Made by a program: the position numbers and the translations under genes | Assembly: GCF_038419845.1 (NCBI RefSeq) | Contig: NZ_JBCAQT010000014.1 | Span: forward strand, 1 to 64,000 | Direction of reading: 5' to 3' | From: Marinimicrobium sp038419845 | Lineage (GTDB): Bacteria; Pseudomonadota; Gammaproteobacteria; Pseudomonadales; Cellvibrionaceae | DNA length: 64,000 bases | The notes under the pieces: generated by a model | Told to the model about the DNA's origin: nothing | Seen by the model: only the letters and a program-made list of their open reading frames with translations | The model's database searches: none | Shown here: positions 9,731 to 19,245 of the stretch, piece by piece | How positions within the stretch are numbered: the stretch's first letter is position 1 | Layout: every line of letters starts with the position of its first letter

Positions 9731-10990
9731 GTGCCACACAACGCCTTTTATGCGCAATCCGGCGGTGTTACCGCTGTGATCAATGCGTCCGCCGCCGGCG
9801 TGATCGCCGAAGCCAAAGCACACCCCGAGACCATCGGTACCCTTTACGCCGGGCGCGATGGGATTGTCGGCGCACTGACCGAAGAGCTCATCGATATCAG
9901 CACCGAATCCGAGAGCGATCTCGCCGCGCTGCTGCACACCCCTTCCGGCGCCTTCGGCTCCTGCCGCTACAAACTGAAGTCCCTGGACGAACACAGGGCG
10001 CAGTACGAGCGACTGATCGAAGTGTTCAAAGCGCACGACATCCGTTACTTTTTTTACAACGGCGGCGGCGACTCCCAGGATACGGCCAACAAGGTCTCGC
10101 AGCTGTCGGAGAAAATGGGCTTTCCCATTACCTGCATCGGCATCCCCAAAACGATGGACAATGATCTGCCCATCACCGACTGCAGCCCGGGCTTCGGCTC
10201 GGTGGCCAAGTACGCGGCCGTGTCCATGCTCGAAGCCTCCTTCGACGTGGCCTCCATGCAACGCACCTCTACCAAGGTGTTTGTGATGGAAGTGATGGGT
10301 CGCCACGCCGGCTGGGTGGCGGCGGCAACCGGTCTGGCACGGGATGAACGGGGTCTGGGACCGGATATCATTCTGTTTCCCGAAGTACACCTGAATCAGG
10401 AGCGCTTTTTACAGAAAGTGGACGAGGCCGTGGCCGAGCGCGGCTTCTGCATGATTGCCGTTTCCGAAGGGGCCAAGGACGCCGAGGGCGAGTTCCTGTC
10501 CAGCAGTGGCAACGTGGATGCCTTTGGCCATGCCCAGCTCGGCGGCGTCGCCCCGGCGGTGGTGGAGATGATCAAACAGCACGGCGGCTACAAATGCCAC
10601 TGGGCCGTGTGTGACTATCTTCAGCGGGCCGCCCGCCACATCAGCTCACAGACCGATGTGGACCAAGCCGAGGCTGTGGGCCGGGCCGCGGTGCGCTTTG
10701 CCGTGGAAGGACACAACGCTGTGATGCCCGTCATTGTGCGCCGCTCCGACAACCCCTACCAGTGGGATATCGACAAGGCCCCTCTGGCCGAGGTGGCCAA
10801 CGTGGAAAAGGGCCTGCCCCGAAACTTCATCAGTGAAGACGGCTTTCATATCACCCAGGCGGCGCGGGATTACCTGACGCCGCTGATCGAGGGCGAAGCC
10901 TACCCACCCTATCAGGGCGGATTGCCCGATTACCGACCCTTAAAAAAATCTGTCGTGCCCAAAAAACTGCCGGCGTTCGATCAACTGTAG
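9731..10990 (+). CDS. pfp: Pyrophosphate-dependent 6-phosphofructokinase
   Basis: This enzyme interconverts fructose-6-phosphate and fructose-1,6-bisphosphate with PPi instead of ATP, so the step is reversible. The PPi type is read from GGGDSQDTA (Asp where ATP enzymes have the second Gly of GGDGS) and from GIPKTMDNDL, where Lys replaces the Gly of ATP-PFK. The start is GTG 9731, placed by AAAGGA seven bases upstream and by homology at PHNAFYAQSGGVT, giving 419 residues as in the Methylococcus-type family. A class I aldolase gene follows, making a glycolytic/gluconeogenic pair. Confidence 0.92.
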   Translation: MPHNAFYAQSGGVTAVINASAAGVIAEAKAHPETIGTLYAGRDGIVGALTEELIDISTESESDLAALLHTPSGAFGSCRYKLKSLDEHRAQYERLIEVFKAHDIRYFFYNGGGDSQDTANKVSQLSEKMGFPITCIGIPKTMDNDLPITDCSPGFGSVAKYAAVSMLEASFDVASMQRTSTKVFVMEVMGRHAGWVAAATGLARDERGLGPDIILFPEVHLNQERFLQKVDEAVAERGFCMIAVSEGAKDAEGEFLSSSGNVDAFGHAQLGGVAPAVVEMIKQHGGYKCHWAVCDYLQRAARHISSQTDVDQAEAVGRAAVRFAVEGHNAVMPVIVRRSDNPYQWDIDKAPLAEVANVEKGLPRNFISEDGFHITQAARDYLTPLIEGEAYPPYQGGLPDYRPLKKSVVPKKLPAFDQL

Positions 10991-11155
10991 ATTCCGGAAT
11001 CTTCGGGAGAAGTGTTGTCAGCGGTGAGGGTGAGAGCTCACCGACCGACACACTTCCTGCAATCCCGATACTGACGGAACCGACAGTCACATCAGCGCCA
11101 ACAAAGCAGACGGCACAAACAGTGACACCATCAACCAACAGAGAGACAAAAGACC

Positions 11156-12208
11156 ATGGACAATATCACCAAACTTCTGGGTGAAGAGGCGGACAGCCTG
11201 CTTACCCATCGCTGTGAAAAAATCACCCAACAACAGTTGACCCTGCCGGGCCCGGATTACGTCAGTGACGTTTTCAGCCAGACGGATCGGCCCATTCCGG
11301 TTCTGCGCAACTATCAGGCGCTGATGAATCATGGGCGTCTAGGGGGAACCGGCTACCTGTCGATCCTGCCGGTCGATCAGGGCATCGAACATTCCGCCGG
11401 CGCCTCCTTTGCGCCCAACCCGATTTACTTCGACCCCAAGAACATTGTCGAGCTGGCGATGGAGGGCGGGTGTAATGCCGTCGCTTCGACTCTGGGCGCA
11501 CTGGGCTCTGTCGCCCGGCGGTACGCCCACAAGATTCCCTTTGTGGTCAAGCTCAACCACAACGATGCCCTGATTTACCCGACCAGCTATGACCAGTCCC
11601 TGTTCGGTCAGGTCAAGCAGGCCCATGACATGGGCGCCATTGCGGTGGGTGCCACCATCTACTTTGGCTCGGAGGGCTCACGCCGCCAGGTCCAGGAAAT
11701 CAGCGCCGCCTTCGAACAGGCTCACGAACTGGGCATGACCACCATTCTGTGGACTTACCTGCGCAACAACGAGTTCAAGGGGAGCGAGAATGATTTCCAC
11801 ACCGCCGCGGATCTGACCGGCCAGGCCAATCACCTGGGCGTGACCATCAAGGCGGATATCATCAAACAGAAAATGGCCGAGAACAACGGCGGTTTCAACG
11901 CGGTGAAAGTGGGCAAGACCCACCCCAAAGTGTACAGCGACCTGTGCAGCGATCACCCCATTGACCTGGTTCGCTACCAGATTGCCAACTGCTATATGGG
12001 ACGCATCGGCCTGATCAACTCCGGGGGCGCCGCCACCGGTGACGATGATATGGCTCAGGCCGTGCGCACCGCCGTGATCAACAAGCGCGCGGGCGGCATG
12101 GGTCTTATCTCCGGACGCAAGGCCTTCCAGCGCCCCATGGGTGATGGCATCGAGTTGCTCAACACCATTCAGGATGTGTATCTGTCAAAGGATGTGACCA
12201 TCGCCTAA
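11156..12208 (+). CDS. fbaB: Class I fructose-bisphosphate aldolase (FbaB/DhnA type)
   Basis: This Schiff-base aldolase cleaves fructose-1,6-bisphosphate to two triose phosphates. It has the same length as E. coli FbaB (350 residues) and is similar throughout. Shared segments include TGYLSILPVDQGIEHSAGAS, PFVVKLNHND, VGATIYFGSE, DIIKQKMAENNGG (with the Schiff-base region lysines), LINSGGA and AVINKRAGGMGLISGRKAF. The ATG at 11156 begins MDNITKLLGEEADSLL, as in homologues. It lies 165 bases after pfp on the same strand and probably works with it. A cluster of short GC-rich repeats follows the stop codon. Confidence 0.96.
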   Translation: MDNITKLLGEEADSLLTHRCEKITQQQLTLPGPDYVSDVFSQTDRPIPVLRNYQALMNHGRLGGTGYLSILPVDQGIEHSAGASFAPNPIYFDPKNIVELAMEGGCNAVASTLGALGSVARRYAHKIPFVVKLNHNDALIYPTSYDQSLFGQVKQAHDMGAIAVGATIYFGSEGSRRQVQEISAAFEQAHELGMTTILWTYLRNNEFKGSENDFHTAADLTGQANHLGVTIKADIIKQKMAENNGGFNAVKVGKTHPKVYSDLCSDHPIDLVRYQIANCYMGRIGLINSGGAATGDDDMAQAVRTAVINKRAGGMGLISGRKAFQRPMGDGIELLNTIQDVYLSKDVTIA

Positions 12209-12224
12209 GCGATGCGTGGTGGGT

Positions 12225-12333
12225 GGTGGGCGGAGCCCACCCTACGGGAATCCGACGAATAAACGGTGGGCGGAGCCCACCCTACGAATGGATGGGCGGA
12301 GCCACCCGTATTGTAGGGTGGGCTCCGCCCACC
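12225..12333. repeat. Cluster of four short dispersed repeats
   Basis: The 21-mer beginning GGTGGGCGGAGCCCACCCTA occurs at 12225-12245 and 12265-12285, in a degraded form at 12292-12309 and inverted at 12313-12333. The same unit recurs at 53520-53569. Such GTAGGGTGGGC-type intergenic repeats are common in gammaproteobacteria. Direct and inverted copies can pair and may also act as a transcription end between the convergent fbaB and pectinesterase genes. Confidence 0.85.
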
Positions 12334-12342
12334 ACCCACCTT

Positions 12343-13446
12343 TCATTCTCCCGGCTGCCAATCCCCGAGAATATTGTCCAGCGTATAGCGGGCCACCTCT
12401 TCCTCATTCAAACGCCGACGCTTATCGTGCTCATGGGCACCCGGCCCTTCGCTGCCGTATTCAAAGAAACGCGAATCTTCGGGATAAAACCACGTCTTTC
12501 CCTCTCCGTCTTTTGCCGTGCCGCCCATGCGCGCCCAGCCTTGCTCGCTAATATGGGCATCCATAAAGCAATCAATGAACACGGCTTTGCCAATCGCATC
12601 GGGATCGGCATAGCGCCCGTCAGCAAAGGTGGTTGTCGGATGCCAGGGTCGCCCCAGGGCGGTCGAATTATCGGGCACGCCCTCTTCCCGTGTCAGCTCA
12701 CAGTTGATGAAGGTAAAACCAAACTCCGAGTCAATATCCGTCGAGGGCGCCGTCAGGTAGCCGTGGGTTTCGTGTTCTCGTCCACGGGCCCGGGTGACAA
12801 TCTCCGAGTCGGTAAACAGCGCATTGCCCGGCCCAAAAATGAAATCGACGCTGCCGGCCACGCGGACCTTGTCAAACCAGGCCCGTTCGCTTTTCACATA
12901 GAGGGTGTCCTGGTGGCCCAGAAGCTGGATGTCGCGGGCCAGTATCCGATCACTGCCCTCGTCCAGATACAGGGCAACGGCCTGACTGCCGGAACGCATG
13001 GCGGGATCGTCTTTGTCCAGCGCATCATTGGCGACAAAATCAAAACTGTTCTCGACCGTCAAGGCGTGAAACTGAACATCGGTGGCAACCACTCTGATCG
13101 TGTAGGAGCCGGAGGTGCCGACGTTACCTCCACGGCCATCATCACGCCCGGCATAGTCGTCGTAATGAATCCGTGTGGCGTCCTGACCTTCACCGATCAG
13201 GTGCAGATGCGGCTTGTCGATGACCAGCTTTTCCTTGTAGTCGCCGGCGCGGATCAGGATCCTGTAGGGCTCGGAAGCATCGCCCGGCGCCGCATCCAGC
13301 GCCGCCTGAACGGTGGCAAACACTTTCACATCCCCGAAGGTCCGCTCCCGCGCATCAACCACGGCCTGAACATCCCGCCCCGATTGGCCACAACCGCTCA
13401 CTGTCAGCAGCCCGGCGATGAACGTCAATACAAGAGCCCGGAACAT
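12343..13446 (-). CDS. Lipoprotein pectinesterase (CE8 family)
   Basis: Pectin methylesterases remove methyl esters from homogalacturonan so that lyases and hydrolases can act. The ATG at 13446 has GAGAG upstream and gives 367 residues; another ATG lies five codons earlier. A lipobox TVSGC puts the acylated Cys at residue 19, so the enzyme should be anchored in an envelope membrane. CE8 signatures are seen in order: GSYTIRV, GHQDTLY, GSVDFIFGPGNA with the catalytic Asp, and LGRPWHP. It is the only polysaccharide esterase in the uronate locus and runs in the same direction as uxuB just upstream. Confidence 0.93.
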   Translation of the reverse strand: MFRALVLTFIAGLLTVSGCGQSGRDVQAVVDARERTFGDVKVFATVQAALDAAPGDASEPYRILIRAGDYKEKLVIDKPHLHLIGEGQDATRIHYDDYAGRDDGRGGNVGTSGSYTIRVVATDVQFHALTVENSFDFVANDALDKDDPAMRSGSQAVALYLDEGSDRILARDIQLLGHQDTLYVKSERAWFDKVRVAGSVDFIFGPGNALFTDSEIVTRARGREHETHGYLTAPSTDIDSEFGFTFINCELTREEGVPDNSTALGRPWHPTTTFADGRYADPDAIGKAVFIDCFMDAHISEQGWARMGGTAKDGEGKTWFYPEDSRFFEYGSEGPGAHEHDKRRRLNEEEVARYTLDNILGDWQPGE

Positions 13447-13511
13447 GGCATTCTCTCTCATTGTTTGTGGTGTTGGCGCCGGGCCGGGCCCGGCGACACG
13501 ACGATGGCTGT

Positions 13512-14987
13512 TCAGCCGAAGTGTTTGCGCACCGTGGCCCGAACGCCGTCCTGGTAAAAGGCTTCAAGCCAGCGCGTTGTGGTATCGACAAACGCGGTCT
13601 CTTTGATCAGGTCCGGACCAAACACATCCTTGATGCCCACCACCGCCTTGACCATGGCGGCGGGATCACCCTTGGCCGAGTCGCAGGCCTGACGCAGTGT
13701 ATCCGCGAGCGGGTCGGACACCTCAATCGGCTCGCCCTTCTCATCGACCCCGGAGACATACCGGATCCAGGCCGCAACGCCCAGACAGATGATATCGATA
13801 TGACCCTGACCCTTGAGCTGTTCACGCAGCGTCTGCAACAGTCGCTGGGGCAGCTTCTGCGAGCCGTCCATGGCAATCTGCCAGGTACGGTGCTTCAGAG
13901 CCTTGTTGCGGAAGCGGTCACGCAGCTGTTCTTTGTAAAACTCAACATCAAAACCCTCTGGCGCCGTGACCGTTTCTCCGGCTTCCCGGGCGTGGAACGT
14001 TTCCACCATCTTGACGAAGGCCGGTTCGGCCATCACTTCACTGACATAATCAAATCCGGCCATATAGCCCGAGTACGCCAGTGTGGAGTGGGCGCCGTTG
14101 AGCAGGCGCAGTTTGATCTTCTCGAAAATTTCCACATCGTCCACAAGCTGGGCACCCACTTTCTCCCAGGCCGGACGGCCATCCGCAAACTTGTCTTCGA
14201 TCACCCACTGGGTAAAGGGCTCGGTGAGCACAACACCCTCATCTCGCAACCCCAGACGCTTTTCCAGGTGCTCGCGATCCTCATCGGTGGTTGCCGGCAC
14301 GATCCGGTCAATCATGGTGCAGGGGAAGGTGGTATTGTCGGCAATCCATTGTGCCAACTCGGGGGAAACCTGTGCGGCAAACTGATGCACGGCCTTTTCC
14401 AGCACCTTGCCGTTGTCGGGCAGGTTATCGCAACTCATGGCGGTAAAGCTGTTGACGCCTGCCTGCCTGCGCGCATTCAGGGCGGCCACCAGATAGCCAA
14501 CCGCCGAGCGCGGAGCATCGAGGTTGTTGAGATCGTGCTGAATATCCGGATTTTCCATATTGAGGTTACCGGTAGCCGGATCATGACAGTAGCCTTTCTC
14601 GGTAACGGTCATGGAGACGATCTTGATCGCCGGGTCGGCCATCACTTTCACCAACGCTGCCGGATCTTCCGGGCCGACCATCACAAATTTTACGGCACCG
14701 ATCACCTGACACTTTTCGTCGTTGCTGGAGCGCTCGACAACGGTATAGAGACCATCCTGAGGCTCCAGCTGTGCGCGCACATTGGCCGATCGAAGACTGC
14801 AACCGACAATGCCCCAGTCCCCACCAAATTCGTTCAGAACCGCTTCGGTATAAAACGCCTGGTGCGCCCGATGAAAGGCGCCGATTCCCAGGTGAACAAT
14901 GCCGGGCTTGAGCTGACCGCGATCATAGGCGGGAAGCGTCACATCGCTCGGCAGCTGCTTTAGGGTTTCACTGTTTAATCGATTCAT
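13512..14987 (-). CDS. uxuB: D-mannonate oxidoreductase / fructuronate reductase (UxuB family)
   Basis: This NAD-dependent polyol dehydrogenase reduces fructuronate to mannonate in uronate catabolism. The 491 residues resemble E. coli UxuB across the whole length, with IVHLGIGAFHRAHQAFYT at the N-terminal nucleotide-binding fold, TVTEKGYC, AMSCDNLPDNG, FPCTMIDRIVPA, KLRLLNGAHS and HRTWQIAMDGSQKLPQRLL. The related tagaturonate reductase UxaB is the alternative, and it would fit the uxaA gene 8 kb away. The gene is divergent from kdgK across a 268-base gap and upstream of the pectinesterase on the same strand. Confidence 0.9.
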   Translation of the reverse strand: MNRLNSETLKQLPSDVTLPAYDRGQLKPGIVHLGIGAFHRAHQAFYTEAVLNEFGGDWGIVGCSLRSANVRAQLEPQDGLYTVVERSSNDEKCQVIGAVKFVMVGPEDPAALVKVMADPAIKIVSMTVTEKGYCHDPATGNLNMENPDIQHDLNNLDAPRSAVGYLVAALNARRQAGVNSFTAMSCDNLPDNGKVLEKAVHQFAAQVSPELAQWIADNTTFPCTMIDRIVPATTDEDREHLEKRLGLRDEGVVLTEPFTQWVIEDKFADGRPAWEKVGAQLVDDVEIFEKIKLRLLNGAHSTLAYSGYMAGFDYVSEVMAEPAFVKMVETFHAREAGETVTAPEGFDVEFYKEQLRDRFRNKALKHRTWQIAMDGSQKLPQRLLQTLREQLKGQGHIDIICLGVAAWIRYVSGVDEKGEPIEVSDPLADTLRQACDSAKGDPAAMVKAVVGIKDVFGPDLIKETAFVDTTTRWLEAFYQDGVRATVRKHFG

Positions 14988-15255
14988 AATGTCACTCTTT
15001 TCTCAGGTTGATTTCAGATTTTTGTTTTTATCGTTTTATCGCTACAAAGATTGATACGTTCAAGTTTACCAGCCCAAAAGGCACTTCGACAGGTCGCACC
15101 CCACGTGTATATTGGCAATAAGCGGCACGCAATGGTATATTTTCCTGACGGCCGCTACGGTTTTATTAACAACAATAATTGTGACACCGACTTCGGCACC
15201 TTGACTCTCATCCTTGTTCAGTGGCCGCTTACCATCAACCAACGGGCAACTTTTT

Positions 15256-16191
15256 ATGGCACATATAGCAGCAATTGGCGAAGTCATGGTAGAGCTCGCG
15301 CCCTACCCCACGTCTCCTGAAGACAGGCGCGAAATCAAGGCGCTGTCTTACGCCGGCGACACTTATAACACTTCCGTCTATATGGCGCGCCTGGGGTTAA
15401 AAACCGATTACGCCACCTTGCTCGGGGATGACCCCTACAGCGAACAGATCATTGAGCGCATGAACGAAGAAGGCATCGGTACCGGCATGATCGAGCGCCT
15501 TCCCGGTCGCTCCCCGGGGCTCTACATTATCCGCAACTCACCGGACGGCGAACGGGAGTTTTTCTACTGGCGCAACGAAGCGCCCGCGCGCGAACTCTTC
15601 TCCGACCCCAATGCCAGCGTGCGCCTCTATCAGCAGCTGCAGCAGTGCGACTGTGTGTACCTGAGCGGTATCACCCTCGCGATCATGACCGAAGAGGCTC
15701 GGGCCAACCTGCTCAGCTGCCTGGCAAAACTGCGCCAGAAGGGCGTCACCGTTGCGTTTGACAGCAACTACCGGCCGCGACTCTGGAGCGATGCAAAAGC
15801 GGCACAAAAAGCCATGAGTGCACTGCTCAAAGAGGTCGACATCGCCCTGCTGACACTGGACGATGAAGAACTGCTCTGGGGTGACGACAGTGTCGATGGC
15901 TGTAAGCGTCGCTACCCCCAGATCGCCGAGCTGGTACTCAAGCGCGGTGCCGAGGAGACCATCCTGATCATCAATGGCCACGAGAGCCGGGTACCGGTTC
16001 CCAAGGTGGACAACGTGGTCGACACAACCGGTGCCGGCGATACTTTCAACGCCGGCTATCTCGCCGCCAGGCTCGAAGGGGCCACCCCGGAAGAGTCCGC
16101 CAAAAACGGGACCCGTTGCGCCCGGGTGGTCATCCAGCACCGCGGCGGCGTGATTGACAAGGCCCTGTTCGACGCCGAAGTCCAGCAGTAG
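15256..16191 (+). CDS. kdgK: 2-keto-3-deoxygluconate kinase
   Basis: This PfkB-family sugar kinase phosphorylates 2-keto-3-deoxygluconate to KDPG, the last shared step before the Entner-Doudoroff aldolase. The 311 residues begin MAHIAAIGEVMVEL, the usual N-terminus. The glycine pair AGDTYNTSVYMARLG binds substrate, and the C-terminal PfkB signature DTTGAGDTFNAGYLAA holds the catalytic Asp and the anion hole. The start is chosen by homology because no strong ribosome-binding site is visible. The kinase receives product from both the UxuB/UxaA arm and the KduI/KduD arm encoded nearby. Confidence 0.95.
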   Translation: MAHIAAIGEVMVELAPYPTSPEDRREIKALSYAGDTYNTSVYMARLGLKTDYATLLGDDPYSEQIIERMNEEGIGTGMIERLPGRSPGLYIIRNSPDGEREFFYWRNEAPARELFSDPNASVRLYQQLQQCDCVYLSGITLAIMTEEARANLLSCLAKLRQKGVTVAFDSNYRPRLWSDAKAAQKAMSALLKEVDIALLTLDDEELLWGDDSVDGCKRRYPQIAELVLKRGAEETILIINGHESRVPVPKVDNVVDTTGAGDTFNAGYLAARLEGATPEESAKNGTRCARVVIQHRGGVIDKALFDAEVQQ

Positions 16192-16199
16192 TTGAAACC

Positions 16200-16221
16200 G
16201 AGGCGCCTGTTCGGGCGCCTC
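16200..16221. terminator. Hairpin between convergent kdgK and dctM
   Basis: An 8-bp GC-rich stem, GAGGCGCC (16200-16207) with GGCGCCTC (16214-16221), lies in the 45-base gap between the two stop codons. No long T-run follows, so efficiency is uncertain. Confidence 0.5.
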
Positions 16222-16236
16222 TCAACCACCTCCTTC

Positions 16237-17538
16237 CTATTCGTACAGCCCAAACAGCCGCGGCAGCGCCTCACTGAAGGCAGGCACGAAAGTGACCAGC
16301 ATCAGCACGACAAACATGGCCGCGTACATGGGCAACAGCGGTTTGAATATTTTGGCGATGGTGGTCTTGGCAATGCCGCAGCCCACAAAGAGCACACTCC
16401 CCACCGGCGGCGTACACAAGCCGATACACAGGTTCAGAACGATCATGATGCCGAAGTGCAGGGGTGACATACCCAACTCGGTCACCACCGGTAAAAAGAT
16501 CGGGGTGAAGATCAGCACCGCCGGTGTCATGTCCATGAAGATCCCCACAACCAACAGAATGAAGTTGATGGTAAGCAGGATCACATAGGGATTGTCACTG
16601 AGCGCGATCAGAGCACTACTGATGGCCTGCGGAATATTCTCGTAGGACATGACCCAGGACATGGCCGAAGAGGTGCCGATCAAGAGCATGACGATGGCGG
16701 TGGTTTCGACCGATTTGATCAGAATGCTGGGAAGCTCTTTGACTTTCACTTCCCGGTAGAACAGCACCGACAGAATGAGCGAATAGAGCACCGCGATCAC
16801 ACTGGCCTCGGTGGCGGTAAAGTAGCCTGCCACAATGCCGCCGATCACAATAATGATCAGCAATAAGCTCGGAATGGCGTCGATGGTCTTTCTGATACTC
16901 TCACGCAGAGGAATGCGATCGCCCACCGGGTAGCCTTTGATTTTGGCCCAGATACCGCACACCACCATCAGACCGAGCATCAACAACAGTCCGGGTATAT
17001 AGCCGGCGATGAACAGCGCTGCAATGGAGACACCACCACTGGCCAGTGAGTAAACAATCAGCACGTTGCTGGGCGGAATCAACAGGCCACTGGTAGAAGC
17101 GGTGACCGTCACCGCGGCACTGAAACCGCGGTCATAACCTTCTTTGGTCATAGCGGGCACCATAAAGCCACCCACTGCCGAGGTGGCGGCCACGGCCGAA
17201 CCGGAGATGGCACCGAAGAGGGTACAACTGATGACGTTCACAAATGCCAGGCCGCCGGGCAGCATGCCGAAAAACACCTTGGCAAACTCAATCAGTCGAT
17301 GGGCGATACCGCCCCGCCCCATCAGGATCCCCGAGAGTATGAAAAACGGAATGGCGAGCAGCGCAAAGCTGTTGATCCCCCCGGCCATGCGCTGTGCCAC
17401 GGTCATCATAGCGGGTTCGAAATCGATGGTGAACAGCATGGTCAGCAGTGTCGAAACACCAATGCTGATCGCAATGGGGACGTTGAGTGCCAGCAGAATC
17501 ACAAAGCTGAGTACCAGCACCAGAATTGAAATTTCCAT
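16237..17538 (-). CDS. dctM: TRAP transporter large permease subunit (DctM type)
   Basis: This is the 12-14-helix channel subunit of a tripartite ATP-independent periplasmic transporter. The 433 residues are almost entirely hydrophobic segments, with family motifs such as FILSGILMGRGGIAHRLIEFA, SGSAVAATSAVGG and LNLCIGLCTPPVG. AGAGG precedes the ATG at 17538. It is the third gene of a dctP-dctQ-dctM operon. The setting between kdgK and the uronate genes suggests uptake of galacturonate, glucuronate or unsaturated oligouronides, driven by an ion gradient; the substrate is inferred from context only. Confidence 0.93.
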   Translation of the reverse strand: MEISILVLVLSFVILLALNVPIAISIGVSTLLTMLFTIDFEPAMMTVAQRMAGGINSFALLAIPFFILSGILMGRGGIAHRLIEFAKVFFGMLPGGLAFVNVISCTLFGAISGSAVAATSAVGGFMVPAMTKEGYDRGFSAAVTVTASTSGLLIPPSNVLIVYSLASGGVSIAALFIAGYIPGLLLMLGLMVVCGIWAKIKGYPVGDRIPLRESIRKTIDAIPSLLLIIIVIGGIVAGYFTATEASVIAVLYSLILSVLFYREVKVKELPSILIKSVETTAIVMLLIGTSSAMSWVMSYENIPQAISSALIALSDNPYVILLTINFILLVVGIFMDMTPAVLIFTPIFLPVVTELGMSPLHFGIMIVLNLCIGLCTPPVGSVLFVGCGIAKTTIAKIFKPLLPMYAAMFVVLMLVTFVPAFSEALPRLFGLYE

Positions 17539-17577
17539 AAATGTGCCTCTTTATAGTTTTAACCCGGAGCCGGTTGA

Positions 17578-18078
17578 TTACGCGACAGGCAGATCATCGT
17601 CATGCTCGGGCATCTTTCCCTGCAGAATATGATCGACAGCGAACAGGCAGATCAGAATGCCACTGAGCGGAATCACGGTATAGATATACCCCATGGGGAC
17701 CTGCAGGGCCGGCGACAGCTGCTGCAGATCCAGTGTCAGAGCCACCAGCTTGGAGCCACCAAACACCATGACCACAGCGGCAAACGCAAAGCAGATCACG
17801 TTGACGGCTACTTCGGTGCGCCACTTCGCCTTGGGCGGCAGAGCTTCGGTCAGCAGGTCCAGCCCCAGGTGAGCTCTGACGCGGAAGGCATAGGCCGCCC
17901 CCAGCAGACCAATCCACACCAGCAGAAAGCGGGCAATCTCTTCGGTCAAGGAGCTGGGCGCGGACAGGACAAAGCGGGTAATCACCTGCCAGGTCACATC
18001 GAGGACCATCACGGCCATCAGGACCATCAACACCCAGCCCAACACCTGGTCGATTGTTTTCATTACGGTTTTCATCAT
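17578..18078 (-). CDS. dctQ: TRAP transporter small permease subunit (DctQ type)
   Basis: The 166 residues contain four predicted membrane helices and the DctQ pattern TEEIARFLLVWIGLLGAAYAFR followed by LGLDLL. DctQ pairs with the large subunit DctM in the inner membrane. GGGAGAG lies upstream of the tandem ATG start. It begins 12 bases after dctP and ends 39 bases before dctM, so the three genes form one transcription unit. Confidence 0.92.
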   Translation of the reverse strand: MMKTVMKTIDQVLGWVLMVLMAVMVLDVTWQVITRFVLSAPSSLTEEIARFLLVWIGLLGAAYAFRVRAHLGLDLLTEALPPKAKWRTEVAVNVICFAFAAVVMVFGGSKLVALTLDLQQLSPALQVPMGYIYTVIPLSGILICLFAVDHILQGKMPEHDDDLPVA

Positions 18079-18090
18079 TTCTCTCCCGGG

Positions 18091-19128
18091 CTACATGCTT
18101 TTAATGTCTTGCAAGAGGTCATACACCGGATCATCCCGATACGATTCATGCATGGGTTCAACCCGCTCCATAAACGGCTCTTTATCCGGATAGATGACCT
18201 CCACGCCGGCTTTCTGGACTTCCTCGAGCGCATGTTCGGTCGCCTCGGCCCAGAGTTTTTTCTGGTACTTGACCGACTCGTCCATCGCCTGCTGCAGCCA
18301 GTCCTGCTGCTGCTCATCGAGTCTGTTCCAGACATAGGCGCTGATCAGCACCACGTCGGGCACATAGGTGTGCTCGTTGATGGTGTAGTAATTACTCACC
18401 TCATAGTGCTTGGAAATAAAGAAACTGGGAGGATTGTTTTCCGCTCCGTCCACCACGCCCTGAGACAGCGCGGTGTAGAGTTCACCCCAGGACACCGGCG
18501 TGGGCGAACCGCCCATTGCACGCACCATCTGCATGGACGTCTGGCTTTCCTGCACCCGGATCTTCAGGCCGGACAGGTCCTCGGGTTTATTGATCGGCGT
18601 ATCGACGGTATAAAAGCTGCGGCTGCCGGCGTCGTAATAGCCCAGCCCGCGAAGCCCCACCGACTCGCCCGCCTGCAGCATCTCAACGCCTTTGTCGCTT
18701 TCGAGGAACTCCCAGAAGTGGTCATGACTGCGGAACACGTAGGGGATACTGAAGATTTTCATACTCGGCACAAAGCTTTCCATGGGGCTGGCCGAGACTT
18801 TGGTCATGGCCAGACTGCCAATCTGCAGCAACTCGATCAGCTCCCGTTCGGACCCCAGTTGGCCGTTGGAATACACCTGCAGCTCGACCGTGCCATCGGA
18901 CAGTTCATCCAGTCGCTCCGACATGTGAACCATGGCCTTGTGCACGGGCGTGCTCTGGTCCAGGTCATGGCCCATTTTCATGTGAATCACGTCTTTTTTC
19001 ACCACCTCGTCCACTGCATCGCATCCGGCCAACAGCAGTACCGAGAGGAAACCGCCGGCCAGCAGCCCTGAGCGAGGCAAGGTGAACAGCCTTGAGCGGC
19101 CGTGGGTAAACAGCATGGATATTTGCAT
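18091..19128 (-). CDS. dctP: TRAP transporter substrate-binding lipoprotein (DctP type)
   Basis: The binding protein delivers its ligand to the DctQM permease. The start at 19128 (345 residues) places a classic lipobox LLAGC with Cys at residue 36, so this receptor is probably tethered, unlike the soluble DctP of most systems. DctP-family hallmarks follow: LGSERELIELLQIGSLAMTK, the ligand-carboxylate-binding region LSGLKIRVQES, and WGELYTALSQGVVDGAENNP. The Arg in LKIRVQES normally bonds the substrate carboxylate, consistent with a uronate ligand, but the identity of the ligand is inferred from neighbours. Confidence 0.92.
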   Translation of the reverse strand: MQISMLFTHGRSRLFTLPRSGLLAGGFLSVLLLAGCDAVDEVVKKDVIHMKMGHDLDQSTPVHKAMVHMSERLDELSDGTVELQVYSNGQLGSERELIELLQIGSLAMTKVSASPMESFVPSMKIFSIPYVFRSHDHFWEFLESDKGVEMLQAGESVGLRGLGYYDAGSRSFYTVDTPINKPEDLSGLKIRVQESQTSMQMVRAMGGSPTPVSWGELYTALSQGVVDGAENNPPSFFISKHYEVSNYYTINEHTYVPDVVLISAYVWNRLDEQQQDWLQQAMDESVKYQKKLWAEATEHALEEVQKAGVEVIYPDKEPFMERVEPMHESYRDDPVYDLLQDIKSM

Positions 19129-19245
19129 AATCAGGCTCTCACTTATTGTCGTATAGACCATAATACAGGGCGCTCCCCGCTCTCTCAACACGGAGACCGT
19201 CCTGTGTCTGCGCGCTGGACGACCGGACTCAACTCAACCGCTCGG

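Noticed and set aside
12223..13557. 444-codon plus-strand frame across repeats and the pectinesterase
   Set aside because: It starts within the dispersed repeats and is antisense to a clear CE8 gene.
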